Shown: positions 8,121 through 16,584 of the stretch, piece by piece | Layout: each line of letters begins with the position of its first letter | How positions within the stretch are numbered: the stretch's first letter is position 1 | Assembly (NCBI GenBank): GCA_902528215.1 | Contig: CABZRR010000005.1 | Span: 1-63,388, forward strand | From: an uncultured SAR86 cluster bacterium | GTDB taxonomy: Bacteria; Pseudomonadota; Gammaproteobacteria; Magnimaribacterales; D2472 | Direction: 5' to 3' | DNA length: 63,388 nucleotides | Made by a program: the position numbers and the translations under genes | Notes under the pieces: generated by a model | Database searches by the model: none | Told to the model about the DNA's origin: nothing | Seen by the model: only the letters and a program-made list of their open reading frames with translations

Positions 8121-9929
8121 ATGAAAATTAATATTTTATTATTCCTATTCATTCTATCCGCTTTCATATCTTCAAACGATAAACAAGCATATCATTTAGA
8201 GGATCGGAAACCATGCAATGTATACGTAGAAAATAAAATGCCATTATTTGGAGATTTGCATGTTCATACTGCATTATCATTGGATGCAAATACCCAAGGC
8301 ACCATATTGACACCTGAAGATGCATATTTATATGCAAAAGGACAACCTTTATACCTACAGCCATACAATCCTGATGGAACCAGTTCTAGAGTATCAAAAT
8401 TAAACAAGCCATTAGATTTTGCTGCAGTCACCGATCACGCAGAACTCTTAGGCGAGGTTAGGATGTGTACAGATCCAGACAGTCAATATTTTAATCATCT
8501 TTCTTGTAGGTTATATAGAGATTTTCCAAGGCTTTCATATTTCTACATTAATGCCAAAGCAAGTTTAGGTAAGTCTCTTGGAATGTGCGGTAATGACAGA
8601 GAGTTATGTCTTGCTGAAGCACAAGTTCCTTGGTTAAAGACAATTGAGGCAGCTGAAAAGCACTATGACAGATCAGAGGATTGCAAATTTACCTCTTTTA
8701 TAGGATATGAGTGGACAGGAGCAGTCTATTCAGGAAGTAACCTTCATAGAAATATTATCTTCAATAATTCAAATGTTCCTTTTTCGCCGGTGAGTTTCTT
8801 TGACGCGCCCACGCGGCTAGAGCTTTGGAGCAAGCTTGATCAAGACTGTTCAGTGGACTGTGATTATGTTGTTATTCCTCATAATTCTAATTTAAGCAAT
8901 GGATTCATGTTTGAGGAGCCAAATCAGGACGAGTTATTTATCCAAAATATAAAAGAACCTCTTATTGAAATATTTCAACATAAGGGAAGCTCAGAATGCG
9001 CAATAGATTCAAACGATCCCTTATGTTCTTTTGAGCAATTACCATACAAAGATTTTAGGGCCAAATTTAGTAATGATTTATCTCTGGCACCTAATACAAG
9101 TTATGTTCGAGATGCCTTAAATAAGGGCCTTGAACTAAAAGAAAGTAGAAATATAAATCCCTTTAAATACGGATTTATTGGAAGTACAGACACGCATTTA
9201 GCTATACCTGGTGCAACTGATGAGGAATATTTTCAAGGTCATGGAGGTGCTGGAAAATCATATAGGGATTCCATTCCTCAGGGGTTACCTGATGATATTG
9301 AGTTTAATCCAGGTGGACTTGCGGTTGTATGGGCTGAGGAAAATAGCAGAAGTTCTATTTTTAAAGCTTTGCAAAGAAAAGAGGTTTATGGAACTTCAGG
9401 ACCTAGATTTTTAGTGAGATTTTTTGTTGGAAATGACCTAGATAAGAATTTATGCGATTCCCCAAATGCAATTTCTGAAGCTTACCAAGGGGGTGTCCCG
9501 ATGGGAGCAACACTTGATCTATCTAGCTTATCTAATCTGAGTGTTTTTATAAGCGCACAGGCAGATACTTCTCAAGAAGATCAATATCTTGAGAAAGTGC
9601 AAATTATTAAAGGAGTGTTAAAAGGTGGAAAGGTTAATACAACGGTAATTGACATTGTAAATTTTCAAGATACAAATTTAGATGATTCTACTTGTAAGGT
9701 GATTGGAAAGGGTAAGAAGTCAGTATGCGCTGTCTGGCAGGACCCCAATTTTGATAACCAAGAAAATGCTTACTATTATGCAAGAGTGGTAGCTAATAAG
9801 TCGTGCCGATGGTCTCATCAATTATGCATAACTAATCCTGATTATTGTTTAGATGAACCAGATTTTGAGACTCCAAAATTTATTCAAGAAAGAGCTTGGA
9901 CTTCTCCAGTGTGGTTAGAAAATTTGTAA
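8121..9929 (+). CDS. DUF3604 family protein, secreted PHP-like metal hydrolase candidate
   Basis: A 602-residue protein with a hydrophobic leader (about residues 1-17), so probably periplasmic or membrane-anchored. The diagnostic DUF3604 start PLFGDLHVHTALSLDA is at residues 41-56, with metal-type residues D45, H47 and H49. AAVTDHAELLGE follows near residue 103, HRNIIF and VIPHNSNLS in the centre, and GSTDTH near residue 357; this is the PHP-phosphoesterase style of metal ligands. Many cysteines suggest disulfides. The family's reaction is not established; calling it a hydrolase is inference from the metal motifs. It follows the TonB-dependent receptor, separated by a terminator, and has no clear Shine-Dalgarno. 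Confidence 0.82.
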   Translation: MKINILLFLFILSAFISSNDKQAYHLEDRKPCNVYVENKMPLFGDLHVHTALSLDANTQGTILTPEDAYLYAKGQPLYLQPYNPDGTSSRVSKLNKPLDFAAVTDHAELLGEVRMCTDPDSQYFNHLSCRLYRDFPRLSYFYINAKASLGKSLGMCGNDRELCLAEAQVPWLKTIEAAEKHYDRSEDCKFTSFIGYEWTGAVYSGSNLHRNIIFNNSNVPFSPVSFFDAPTRLELWSKLDQDCSVDCDYVVIPHNSNLSNGFMFEEPNQDELFIQNIKEPLIEIFQHKGSSECAIDSNDPLCSFEQLPYKDFRAKFSNDLSLAPNTSYVRDALNKGLELKESRNINPFKYGFIGSTDTHLAIPGATDEEYFQGHGGAGKSYRDSIPQGLPDDIEFNPGGLAVVWAEENSRSSIFKALQRKEVYGTSGPRFLVRFFVGNDLDKNLCDSPNAISEAYQGGVPMGATLDLSSLSNLSVFISAQADTSQEDQYLEKVQIIKGVLKGGKVNTTVIDIVNFQDTNLDDSTCKVIGKGKKSVCAVWQDPNFDNQENAYYYARVVANKSCRWSHQLCITNPDYCLDEPDFETPKFIQERAWTSPVWLENL

Positions 9930-9969
9930 GATATTTGACAGCTACTGAAAAAGAATGTTCCATTAGGTT

Positions 9970-10182
9970 ATGAATAAATTATTACTTCAATTATTTTTAG
10001 TTCTAGCGTTTATTCCTATTGCTATCTTAATAAGCTCTATCATCATTACACTGGCACCATTGTATTGTTGGGGGCTTGCAATAAATTCATACCGTTACGG
10101 TAATTCAAAAGAGTTGTATTTTTGGTTGGCCATGGGTGTTGTTGCTTTTTTCTTAGCATTATTTGTTCTTGGAGTTTTGTAG
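9970..10182 (+). CDS. Small two-helix membrane protein, function unknown
   Basis: A 70-residue, almost entirely hydrophobic protein: one helix around residues 5-32, a short polar turn (INSYRYGNSKELYF) and a second helix to the C-terminus. No family recognised. Its stop codon abuts the ATG of the next membrane protein gene with no spacer, so the two are probably translated together. It follows the DUF3604 gene by 40 bases. Confidence 0.6.
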   Translation: MNKLLLQLFLVLAFIPIAILISSIIITLAPLYCWGLAINSYRYGNSKELYFWLAMGVVAFFLALFVLGVL

Positions 10183-10569
10183 ATGTTGAAGGTTTGCATT
10201 ATTTTTTCAGCTATATGTCTGTTAATCATTGGTTGTTATGTAATGTTTAAGCCTGATCTAAGCGAACTTGGTATAATCCCTGTTGTTGCAACTAATCCAG
10301 AGACTGCGTCAGAGTTCAGATCATTATTTGCCGGATCATTTATAGCGTATGCTTATTTACTAATTCGCTTTGCGTATTCATATAAACCCATTTCTATTGG
10401 ACTTTCTATTGCTTACATCATGAGTTTTATCGCCTTTGGACGTCTGGTGAGTTTTTTATATGAGGGGTTTAATTTATTTGGACTCTTAGTTTTTCTTGGA
10501 GAGATTTTTTTAGTCATAGTTCTTATATTGGCTCATCGAAAAAGAAAAAATGAAATCTCCTACTACTAG
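10183..10569 (+). CDS. Four-helix membrane protein, DUF4345-like
   Basis: 128 residues with four predicted membrane helices. The pattern FKPDLSELG, then SEFRSLFAGSFIAYAYLLI, is characteristic of small DUF4345-type proteins, whose function is unknown. The C-terminus is a short basic tail (HRKRKNEISYY). A nearly identical KRKNEI tail ends the unrelated-looking membrane protein at 13944-14339. Start is fixed by the abutting upstream gene. Confidence 0.65.
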   Translation: MLKVCIIFSAICLLIIGCYVMFKPDLSELGIIPVVATNPETASEFRSLFAGSFIAYAYLLIRFAYSYKPISIGLSIAYIMSFIAFGRLVSFLYEGFNLFGLLVFLGEIFLVIVLILAHRKRKNEISYY

Positions 10570-10634
10570 TCTTTAGTGTTTTCGTTAAACTTCTTAATAT
10601 TTCTCCATTTTATAATATAATTCTTTTTCTTTCT

Positions 10635-10719
10635 GGGGATGTGGTGGAACTGGTAGACACGCTTGGCTTAGAACCAAGTGCCGAAAGGTGTGGGGGTTCG
10701 ACTCCCTCCATCCCTACCA
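10635..10719 (+). tRNA. tRNA-Leu (anticodon TAG)
   Basis: 85 bases with CCA encoded. Acceptor GGGGATG pairs with CATCCCT (first pair G-T). The anticodon stem CTTGG/CCAAG holds the loop CTTAGAA, giving anticodon TAG. A long variable arm (TGCCGAAAGGTGT), as expected for a leucine tRNA, is followed by the T-loop GTTCGACTC. A perfect TATAAT lies at 10611-10616, 18 bases upstream. The next protein gene starts 13 bases after the CCA end, with no terminator. Confidence 0.95.
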
Positions 10720-10732
10720 ATATAATGTATTG

Positions 10733-12040
10733 ATGAAAAAATTTATTCTTGGATTTTTAATATTTATCGGCTCATTTTCCATTATTTTTTCAATTTTATA
10801 TTTAAATCCTGGAGTGACCCTACCGAACATTCCTTCCGCAAATGCTGAAATTAGTAAGGAAAAAAATCTCTCATGGCTTTCTCGTGCTGCTCTTGATTTT
10901 TATTTTGATTTAAACATTCTGCGCAAAGCTGATGCAGGCTATGTTGCTATTATTGCAAAGAACGGACAAATCATACATGCAACTGCAAAAGGCATGGCTG
11001 ATATTGAAAATCATATTCCCATGAATACTAAAACGAGATTCAGAATTGCATCCATGACTAAGCCAATAACCGCTGTTGCAACACTCATTCTAATTGAAGA
11101 AGGTAAATTGAGACTTGATGATCCCATTGAGAAATATTTACCTCAGGCCAGTCAAATATCTGTGGCTCTTCCCAACAATCAAATTACAGATAACACATTT
11201 GCTACAGAACCTTTAAAAAGACCTATCACGATTTTAAATTTACTAACATTTAGCTCTGGAGCAGGATACAACGATTCTGTGGATCACAAGGGCCAATCAA
11301 AATTAGCTAATCTGTGGTCAGAAAATGACATCTATGATGGCTTTGGATCACTAGAGGAAAGAGTTAATAAAATAATGAAACTACCTTTTTTTGAGCAACC
11401 TGGAGAGAGATGGCGCTATGGTTGGTCAACAGATATTTTAGCAAGAGTAATAGAGGTGGCATCTCAAAAATCATTCAGCGAATTTCTTGAAGAGAAAATT
11501 TTTGTACCATTGGGCATGGACGAAACTAATTTTTTGAGTCAAGAAAATAAGGATGATGAAATTGCTGAAGTGTACTCTCGAAATGGTGCCTTCAATTTAA
11601 CACTTGTTGAGAATCCAAGAAGCAATCCATTAGATTGGACACCAGGAAGCAGTGGTTTGGTCTCAAATGCTGAGGACTATATTAAATTTGGTCTCATGCT
11701 CTGGAATGATGGTGAATACAATGGACAAAAAATTCTATCATCTGAATCAATCGCATTAATGTCATATCCCCATATCAAGACTGGAGTTCTTTCCACGCAA
11801 GTTGAAGGCATGGGTTTTGGTTTAGGAGTTGGCGTTGTGATGGATGCAGAAAAAACTATTCTCATAGACAAAGAAAATGATTTTTTTTGGAGTGGTTTTT
11901 ATGGTACTAACTTTTTTGTGAGTCCTCAAACAGGTCTAGTTGGAGTAATTATGTCTCAAAATCAACCTCCTCCTGCATCTCCATGGCCAGGATCATTTGG
12001 AGTGTTTATAGCACCAGCTTTTGCTTTTTTGGGAGCTTAA
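10733..12040 (+). CDS. Serine beta-lactamase/esterase-family hydrolase (class C-like fold)
   Basis: A penicillin-binding-protein-like serine hydrolase, 435 residues from the ATG at 10733. A GTG at 10688 would lie inside the tRNA and is rejected. The N-terminal helix (residues 3-24) suggests membrane anchoring or secretion. The nucleophile motif S107-M-T-K110 follows RIA, and Y229-G-W takes the place of the second catalytic Tyr motif. A GLVSNAEDYIKFGLMLWNDG stretch is typical of the beta-lactamase/esterase VIII family. A classical KTG triad is not obvious, which favours an esterase, transesterase or D-aminopeptidase role over drug resistance. It probably shares a transcript with tRNA-Leu upstream. 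Confidence 0.85.
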   Translation: MKKFILGFLIFIGSFSIIFSILYLNPGVTLPNIPSANAEISKEKNLSWLSRAALDFYFDLNILRKADAGYVAIIAKNGQIIHATAKGMADIENHIPMNTKTRFRIASMTKPITAVATLILIEEGKLRLDDPIEKYLPQASQISVALPNNQITDNTFATEPLKRPITILNLLTFSSGAGYNDSVDHKGQSKLANLWSENDIYDGFGSLEERVNKIMKLPFFEQPGERWRYGWSTDILARVIEVASQKSFSEFLEEKIFVPLGMDETNFLSQENKDDEIAEVYSRNGAFNLTLVENPRSNPLDWTPGSSGLVSNAEDYIKFGLMLWNDGEYNGQKILSSESIALMSYPHIKTGVLSTQVEGMGFGLGVGVVMDAEKTILIDKENDFFWSGFYGTNFFVSPQTGLVGVIMSQNQPPPASPWPGSFGVFIAPAFAFLGA

Positions 12041-12104
12041 TACGCAAATTAAGGTTTACCAAAATAACACTATTATTTTTTTTTAATTCCAATATCATTA
12101 AATA

Positions 12105-13790
12105 ATGAAAAATTACGATTTTGTTATTTTAGGTGCAGGCTCTGCAGGATGTGTACTAGCAAATAGGCTAAGTAAAGACCCTAATACCTCAGTTTGTTTA
12201 ATTGAGGCAGGTTCAAAAGATAAAGACCCCAGAATACACGTGCCTATTGGTTTTGCTTTTGGAATGACAAAAAGTAAGTACAGTTGGTCATTTGATACAG
12301 TTCCGCAGAAAGAATTTGAAAAAGTAACAGTCAGAGAGCCTGAGTCAGTGGTGGTGGATTCTGCTGGTGGAACTCATAAAATGACTAGTGAAACTCAAGA
12401 ACACAGAAAAGGTTTTCAACCTAGAGGAAAAACATTGGGTGGCTCAAGCTCAATCAATGCTATGTTATATGTGAGAGGCCATCGTTGGGACTATGATCAC
12501 TGGTCAGAGCTTGGTAATCAAGGTTGGTCATATGACGAAATATTACCTTACTTTAAAAAAGCAGAGCACAACGAAGTTCATAATGATGAATATCATGGTC
12601 AAAATGGTCCGTTAAACGTTTGCAATATTCCTCATCAGCCCGAGTCTTGCAAATCTTTTGTTGAGGCCGGATCAAAGCTATTTAATTACAACGATGATTT
12701 TAACGGAGCAGAGCAAGAAGGTTTTGGTTATTACCAAACGACACAAATAAATGGCAAAAGATGCAGTGCTGCTAAAGCCTATTTAGTTCCGGTACTTGAT
12801 AGAGATAATCTAACGGTATTGACTGATACTCAAGTAAATAAAATTCTGATCGATAATAATCATGCTAAAGGTGTTGAGTGCATTGGAAGTGAAAATAATT
12901 CTTTCACAATCAATGCTTCAAAAGAAGTGATTCTCTCATCTGGAGCATTTGGATCTCCTCAAATACTTTTACGATCAGGAGTAGGGCCAGCCAATGAGAT
13001 TACCAGGCATGGCATTGATCACCTAGTAGATTTACCTGGAGTGGGAAAAAACCTCCAAGATCACATTGATTACATTACAGTTCACAAGTACAACTCAATG
13101 AAATTGATAGGGTTTAGTTTAAAAAATATATTTTTAAAATACCCGTATGAAGTCTTAAAATATCTTTTTACGAAAACAGGTCTTTTTACTTCCACAGTTG
13201 CAGAAGCCGGCGCTTTTATAAAGACAAAAGACGAGTTAGAAATTCCTAATATTCAGTTTCATTATGCACCTGCAATGATTGTTGATCATGGAAGAACTCC
13301 ATTATGGGGGACAGGTATGAGTTGTCATTCATGCTTATTAAGACCTAAATCTCGTGGAGAGGTAACTCTTTCTTCTGCAGATCCATTTGCAGATCCATTA
13401 ATTGATCCAAAATTTTTAAGTCATCCAGATGATATGAAGGACATGGTGGAAGGTTACAAGATTATGATGAAAGTCCTTGGCACTGATCCATTTAGTAAAT
13501 ATATATCCGATCATACTAAAAGACCAATAAATATTAACGATGATGCTGATATTGAACAAGCAATGCGCGAAGAAGCAGACACAGTCTATCATCCTGTAGG
13601 AACTTGCAAGATGGGAGATGATGATATGTCAGTAGTTGATAGTAGATTGAAAGTGCATTCAATGAATGGTCTTAGAGTAGTTGATGCATCAATTATGCCT
13701 ACATTAGTTGGGGGCAATACAAATGCTCCTACGATTATGATCGGAGAAAAAGCCTCTGATATGATTCTTCAGGATTGGAATCTCAATTAA
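12105..13790 (+). CDS. GMC-family FAD-dependent oxidoreductase (choline/alcohol dehydrogenase-like)
   Basis: Oxidises a primary alcohol to the aldehyde using FAD. The 561 residues show the N-terminal dinucleotide fold (GAGSAGCVLANRLS, residues 9-22) with IEAG closing the beta-alpha-beta unit. GGSSSINAMLYVRGHRWDYD is the first GMC signature, SSGAFGSPQILLRSGVGP the second. The C-terminal active site YHPVGTCKMG carries the catalytic His and GGNTNAPTIMIGEKA the catalytic Asn. Compared with choline dehydrogenases, there is an insertion of about 25 residues after residue 68 (VTVREPESVVVDSAGG), which may shape the substrate pocket. Substrate unknown. It follows the beta-lactamase-like gene by 64 bases. 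Confidence 0.92.
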   Translation: MKNYDFVILGAGSAGCVLANRLSKDPNTSVCLIEAGSKDKDPRIHVPIGFAFGMTKSKYSWSFDTVPQKEFEKVTVREPESVVVDSAGGTHKMTSETQEHRKGFQPRGKTLGGSSSINAMLYVRGHRWDYDHWSELGNQGWSYDEILPYFKKAEHNEVHNDEYHGQNGPLNVCNIPHQPESCKSFVEAGSKLFNYNDDFNGAEQEGFGYYQTTQINGKRCSAAKAYLVPVLDRDNLTVLTDTQVNKILIDNNHAKGVECIGSENNSFTINASKEVILSSGAFGSPQILLRSGVGPANEITRHGIDHLVDLPGVGKNLQDHIDYITVHKYNSMKLIGFSLKNIFLKYPYEVLKYLFTKTGLFTSTVAEAGAFIKTKDELEIPNIQFHYAPAMIVDHGRTPLWGTGMSCHSCLLRPKSRGEVTLSSADPFADPLIDPKFLSHPDDMKDMVEGYKIMMKVLGTDPFSKYISDHTKRPININDDADIEQAMREEADTVYHPVGTCKMGDDDMSVVDSRLKVHSMNGLRVVDASIMPTLVGGNTNAPTIMIGEKASDMILQDWNLN

Positions 13791-13943
13791 TCTTTTCATT
13801 ATTGATAAAATCTTTTAACCCACTCAGGGTAACTCTTGGTAGGGAGTATTAGGATACTCGTTTGGATTAATTCTTATGCTCATCTTTTATAAATTTTGAA
13901 AATATTTAATATTTATATGAATTAAGTGTATCCTAAATAATTG

Positions 13944-14339
13944 ATGGACAGGCTGATAAAATATTCATTAATAATCATTGGTTTGCATACCGCAATGAGA
14001 ACCATAATCGCTTTATTTTTTTATGATCAATATCCTATAGCATTTCTTGCAGGGGATTTTAATCAAGATCAAATGGATGAGTATAGGGCTAGAATTTTAC
14101 TTCCTTCATTTTTTCTAACGACAATCTATTTTATTTTTAGATATTTTTCAGGTAAAAACCCTACCTCCCCATTATGGCCTATATATGTAATAGCTGTTTC
14201 GCTTGTAATTTCTCAAATTATTGGCTTTATAACCTTTCTTCCTTTTACTCAAGCTACCATTCAATTTTTTATTATTACTTTATTTATAGGCTTTATAGCT
14301 AGACAGGGCCATAATAAAAGAAAAAACGAAATCATTTAA
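13944..14339 (+). CDS. Four-helix membrane protein, function unknown
   Basis: 131 residues from the ATG at 13944, with four hydrophobic helices and a basic C-terminus (HNKRKNEII). Family not recognised. The polar loop after the first helix contains FNQDQMDEYRARILLPS. No strong Shine-Dalgarno is visible. It lies 8 bases before another small membrane protein gene and probably forms a pair with it, mirroring the pair at 9970-10569 on the other side of the hydrolase and GMC genes. Confidence 0.6.
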   Translation: MDRLIKYSLIIIGLHTAMRTIIALFFYDQYPIAFLAGDFNQDQMDEYRARILLPSFFLTTIYFIFRYFSGKNPTSPLWPIYVIAVSLVISQIIGFITFLPFTQATIQFFIITLFIGFIARQGHNKRKNEII

Positions 14340-14347
14340 AATTTATT

Positions 14348-14806
14348 ATGATTTGGATAATTAGAATATTTTTACTAGCTTATGCTGTCTTGTATTTTGG
14401 TATAGGCGCATGGGCAATGATAGACCATGTCAGAGATGCGTTAGAACTCGGCGATGTTCCATCATTTATGAAAGCAGTGGGCCTGCAAGTTACGGATGAA
14501 ATAGGATACTCAGAAGTTGCTGGTTTGTATGGTGGGATTAACATGGTCATTGGTCTTTTATGCTTTCTTGCTCTTTTTAGCAGAGGTATTACATTATATG
14601 TATTATCGCTCCTTGCATTTTTGACTTTTAGTATTGCGCTTGGCAGATATTTATTCTCATTAATTCCTAGTACACCAACTTTTTACAATGCTTTCTTTGT
14701 TTTTGAAGTTGCAACATTTGCAATATCACTAACTTTTTTCTTGTATATGAAATACTTATATAATCCCAGCAAGAGTGGCGATATAGAAAAAGTAACTGAA
14801 GATTAA
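14348..14806 (+). CDS. Four-helix membrane protein, DUF4345-like
   Basis: 152 residues with four predicted helices. The middle segment SEVAGLYGGINMVIGLLCF resembles the glycine-containing second helix of DUF4345-type proteins. The acidic tail (SKSGDIEKVTED) lies wholly in a 51-base stretch shared, on the opposite strand, with the end of the Ca2+/Na+ exchanger. Function unknown. Confidence 0.62.
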   Translation: MIWIIRIFLLAYAVLYFGIGAWAMIDHVRDALELGDVPSFMKAVGLQVTDEIGYSEVAGLYGGINMVIGLLCFLALFSRGITLYVLSLLAFLTFSIALGRYLFSLIPSTPTFYNAFFVFEVATFAISLTFFLYMKYLYNPSKSGDIEKVTED

Positions 14807-15697
14807 TAATATTCCAGAAATTATATATAGACTCTTAATAAATCTTATCTTTGTCAATGCAATAGCTAGCAAAATAAAAACTATGCTTAAAATTAGTAAA
14901 ATATAAAAGTCTCTTTGTAAAACTGTTTGACTGATTTGCATGGTTCCAAAAAATCCAATTATCGGTAATACAAACACTAGATTTAAAACATTCGATCCAA
15001 TAATATTTCCTACAACCATTTGATGTTTACCTTTTCTTAAAGCAGCAACAGTCGCTGCTAATTCAGGCAAACTAGTTCCAAGAGCCATAATAGTTAAACC
15101 AATTATTAATTCTGAAATACCTAAAACAAGAGCTGTATTTTCGGCAAAAATAATTGATATATTAGCCCCTGCAATTAGTCCTACAAGGCCTACTGTTGAT
15201 AAAAAAAGGCTTTTTGATATTGCACTGGGCTCAGATTTTTCTTCTTCTGGTATCCCCTCAGTTTTTAATAAAATATACATAAATAACACAAACAGACCCA
15301 CTAAACTCAAACTCTCATTGAATGAAATTTTTCCATCAACAATGATTAAACCTAACAATAGTATCGATAAGCCAAATGGTAATAAGTTTGATAAATGAGT
15401 TTTAGAGCCAGCATTTAGGTATAAACATGAGACGCCAAAAATCAGGGCAATGTTTGAAATATTTGAGCCTATTGCTGTTCCAAAAGCTATATCTTCATTT
15501 CCATTAATCACTGCAGATATCGCAACGAATATCTCAGGTGCAGAAGTTCCGGCAGCAATTAGGGTTAACCCTACAACTAGATCATTAATGCCTAAATGTT
15601 TTGCAATAACTGAAGAATGATCAACAAATTTATTTGCACCCCATACAAGTATCATAATCCCCAAAAAGAGTTGGATTAAATTTATGGCTAGCTCCAT
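14756..15697 (-). CDS. Calcium/sodium antiporter (CaCA family, YrbG-like)
   Basis: Exports Ca2+ in exchange for Na+ (or H+) across the inner membrane. 313 residues with ten or so helices in two inverted halves. The duplicated alpha repeats are plain: GLTLIAAGTSAPE near residue 45 with AFGTAIGSNISNI, and GLTIMALGTSLPE near residue 200 with VVGNIIGSNVLNL. Both acidic residues of the ion site (SAPE, SLPE) are kept. Length and architecture match E. coli YrbG. The last 51 bases overlap a membrane protein gene on the other strand. Confidence 0.93.
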   Translation of the reverse strand: MELAINLIQLFLGIMILVWGANKFVDHSSVIAKHLGINDLVVGLTLIAAGTSAPEIFVAISAVINGNEDIAFGTAIGSNISNIALIFGVSCLYLNAGSKTHLSNLLPFGLSILLLGLIIVDGKISFNESLSLVGLFVLFMYILLKTEGIPEEEKSEPSAISKSLFLSTVGLVGLIAGANISIIFAENTALVLGISELIIGLTIMALGTSLPELAATVAALRKGKHQMVVGNIIGSNVLNLVFVLPIIGFFGTMQISQTVLQRDFYILLILSIVFILLAIALTKIRFIKSLYIISGILLIFSYFFYIATLAGII

Positions 15698-15780
15698 GAC
15701 AGTATTCTAAATGTAATGCTATTGAATTCATAATCATTTCAAGAGAACATAAGTAGATATTTAAATAAAGAGGGGTGATT

Positions 15781-16584
15781 ATGAAAATCTCAGAATTGTT
15801 CAATGTATCTGGAAAAGTTGCAATCGTTACCGGCGGCTCTAGAGGAATTGGTGAAATGATTGCAGCAGGGTTTTTAGCAAATGGAGTTAAGGTCTATATT
15901 ACCGCAAGAAAAGAAGCTGCTTTAATTGAAAAAGCAAAAGAACTATCTGCAAAGTATGAATGTGAATGTATTCCTGTCCCATGCGATTTAAGTAATATGG
16001 AGGGCATGACTAATTTTGTTGCTTTTATTGAATCTAATGAAGAACATATTGATTTTTTAATTAACAATGCCGGAGCTTCATGGGGAGAGCCTTATGCTGA
16101 ATATTCAGAAAAAGGTTGGGATAAGGTTATGGATCTAAACGTTAAGAGTATATTTTACTTAACTCAAAAACTAACTCCTATACTAAAAACTAAAGCTTCT
16201 ATTGATAATCCGTCTAGAGTGATCAATATTGGATCAATTGATGGCTTAAATGTTCCAGCTTTAGAAAGCTATGCATACGGAGCTTCAAAAGCTGCTGTTC
16301 ATCATTTGACACGTGTACAGGCCAAAAGATTGGTTGGAGAAAATATTCTTGTGAACGCAATTGCTCCTGGCCCTTATGAATCTATGATGCTTGGGGCTGC
16401 AGTTAATCACGATTATTCTTTAATAGAATCAAGAAATCCAAGAAAAAGAATTGGTTCTCCAGAGGATATTGCAGGACTGACAATTTTCTTGTGTTCAAGG
16501 GCTGGAGCCTATACAGTTGGAGCAGTAATTCCTTCTGATGGAGGTTTGGTTGGAACCGCTGGGCATGATTTGAGTCAAATATGA
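15781..16584 (+). CDS. Short-chain dehydrogenase/reductase, RhlG-like
   Basis: NAD(P)H-dependent ketone reduction or alcohol oxidation in the cytoplasm. The 267-residue Rossmann protein has cofactor loop TGGSRGIG near residue 17, NNAGASWGEP near residue 97, INIGS with the catalytic Ser, and the Y-x3-K pair in YGASKAAVHHL. The overall pattern (NNAGxSWG, VINIGSIDG, VIPSDGG) is strikingly like the Pseudomonas beta-ketoacyl reductase homologue RhlG, but substrate cannot be read from sequence. ATG 15781 is chosen over the GTG at 15775 because AGAGGGG sits 6-12 bases upstream. It overlaps the methyltransferase gene by ATGA. Confidence 0.88.
   Translation: MKISELFNVSGKVAIVTGGSRGIGEMIAAGFLANGVKVYITARKEAALIEKAKELSAKYECECIPVPCDLSNMEGMTNFVAFIESNEEHIDFLINNAGASWGEPYAEYSEKGWDKVMDLNVKSIFYLTQKLTPILKTKASIDNPSRVINIGSIDGLNVPALESYAYGASKAAVHHLTRVQAKRLVGENILVNAIAPGPYESMMLGAAVNHDYSLIESRNPRKRIGSPEDIAGLTIFLCSRAGAYTVGAVIPSDGGLVGTAGHDLSQI

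Noticed and set aside
10688-10732. Upstream GTG start for the beta-lactamase-like gene
   Set aside because: It lies inside tRNA-Leu; ATG 10733 gives a normal membrane-anchor start.
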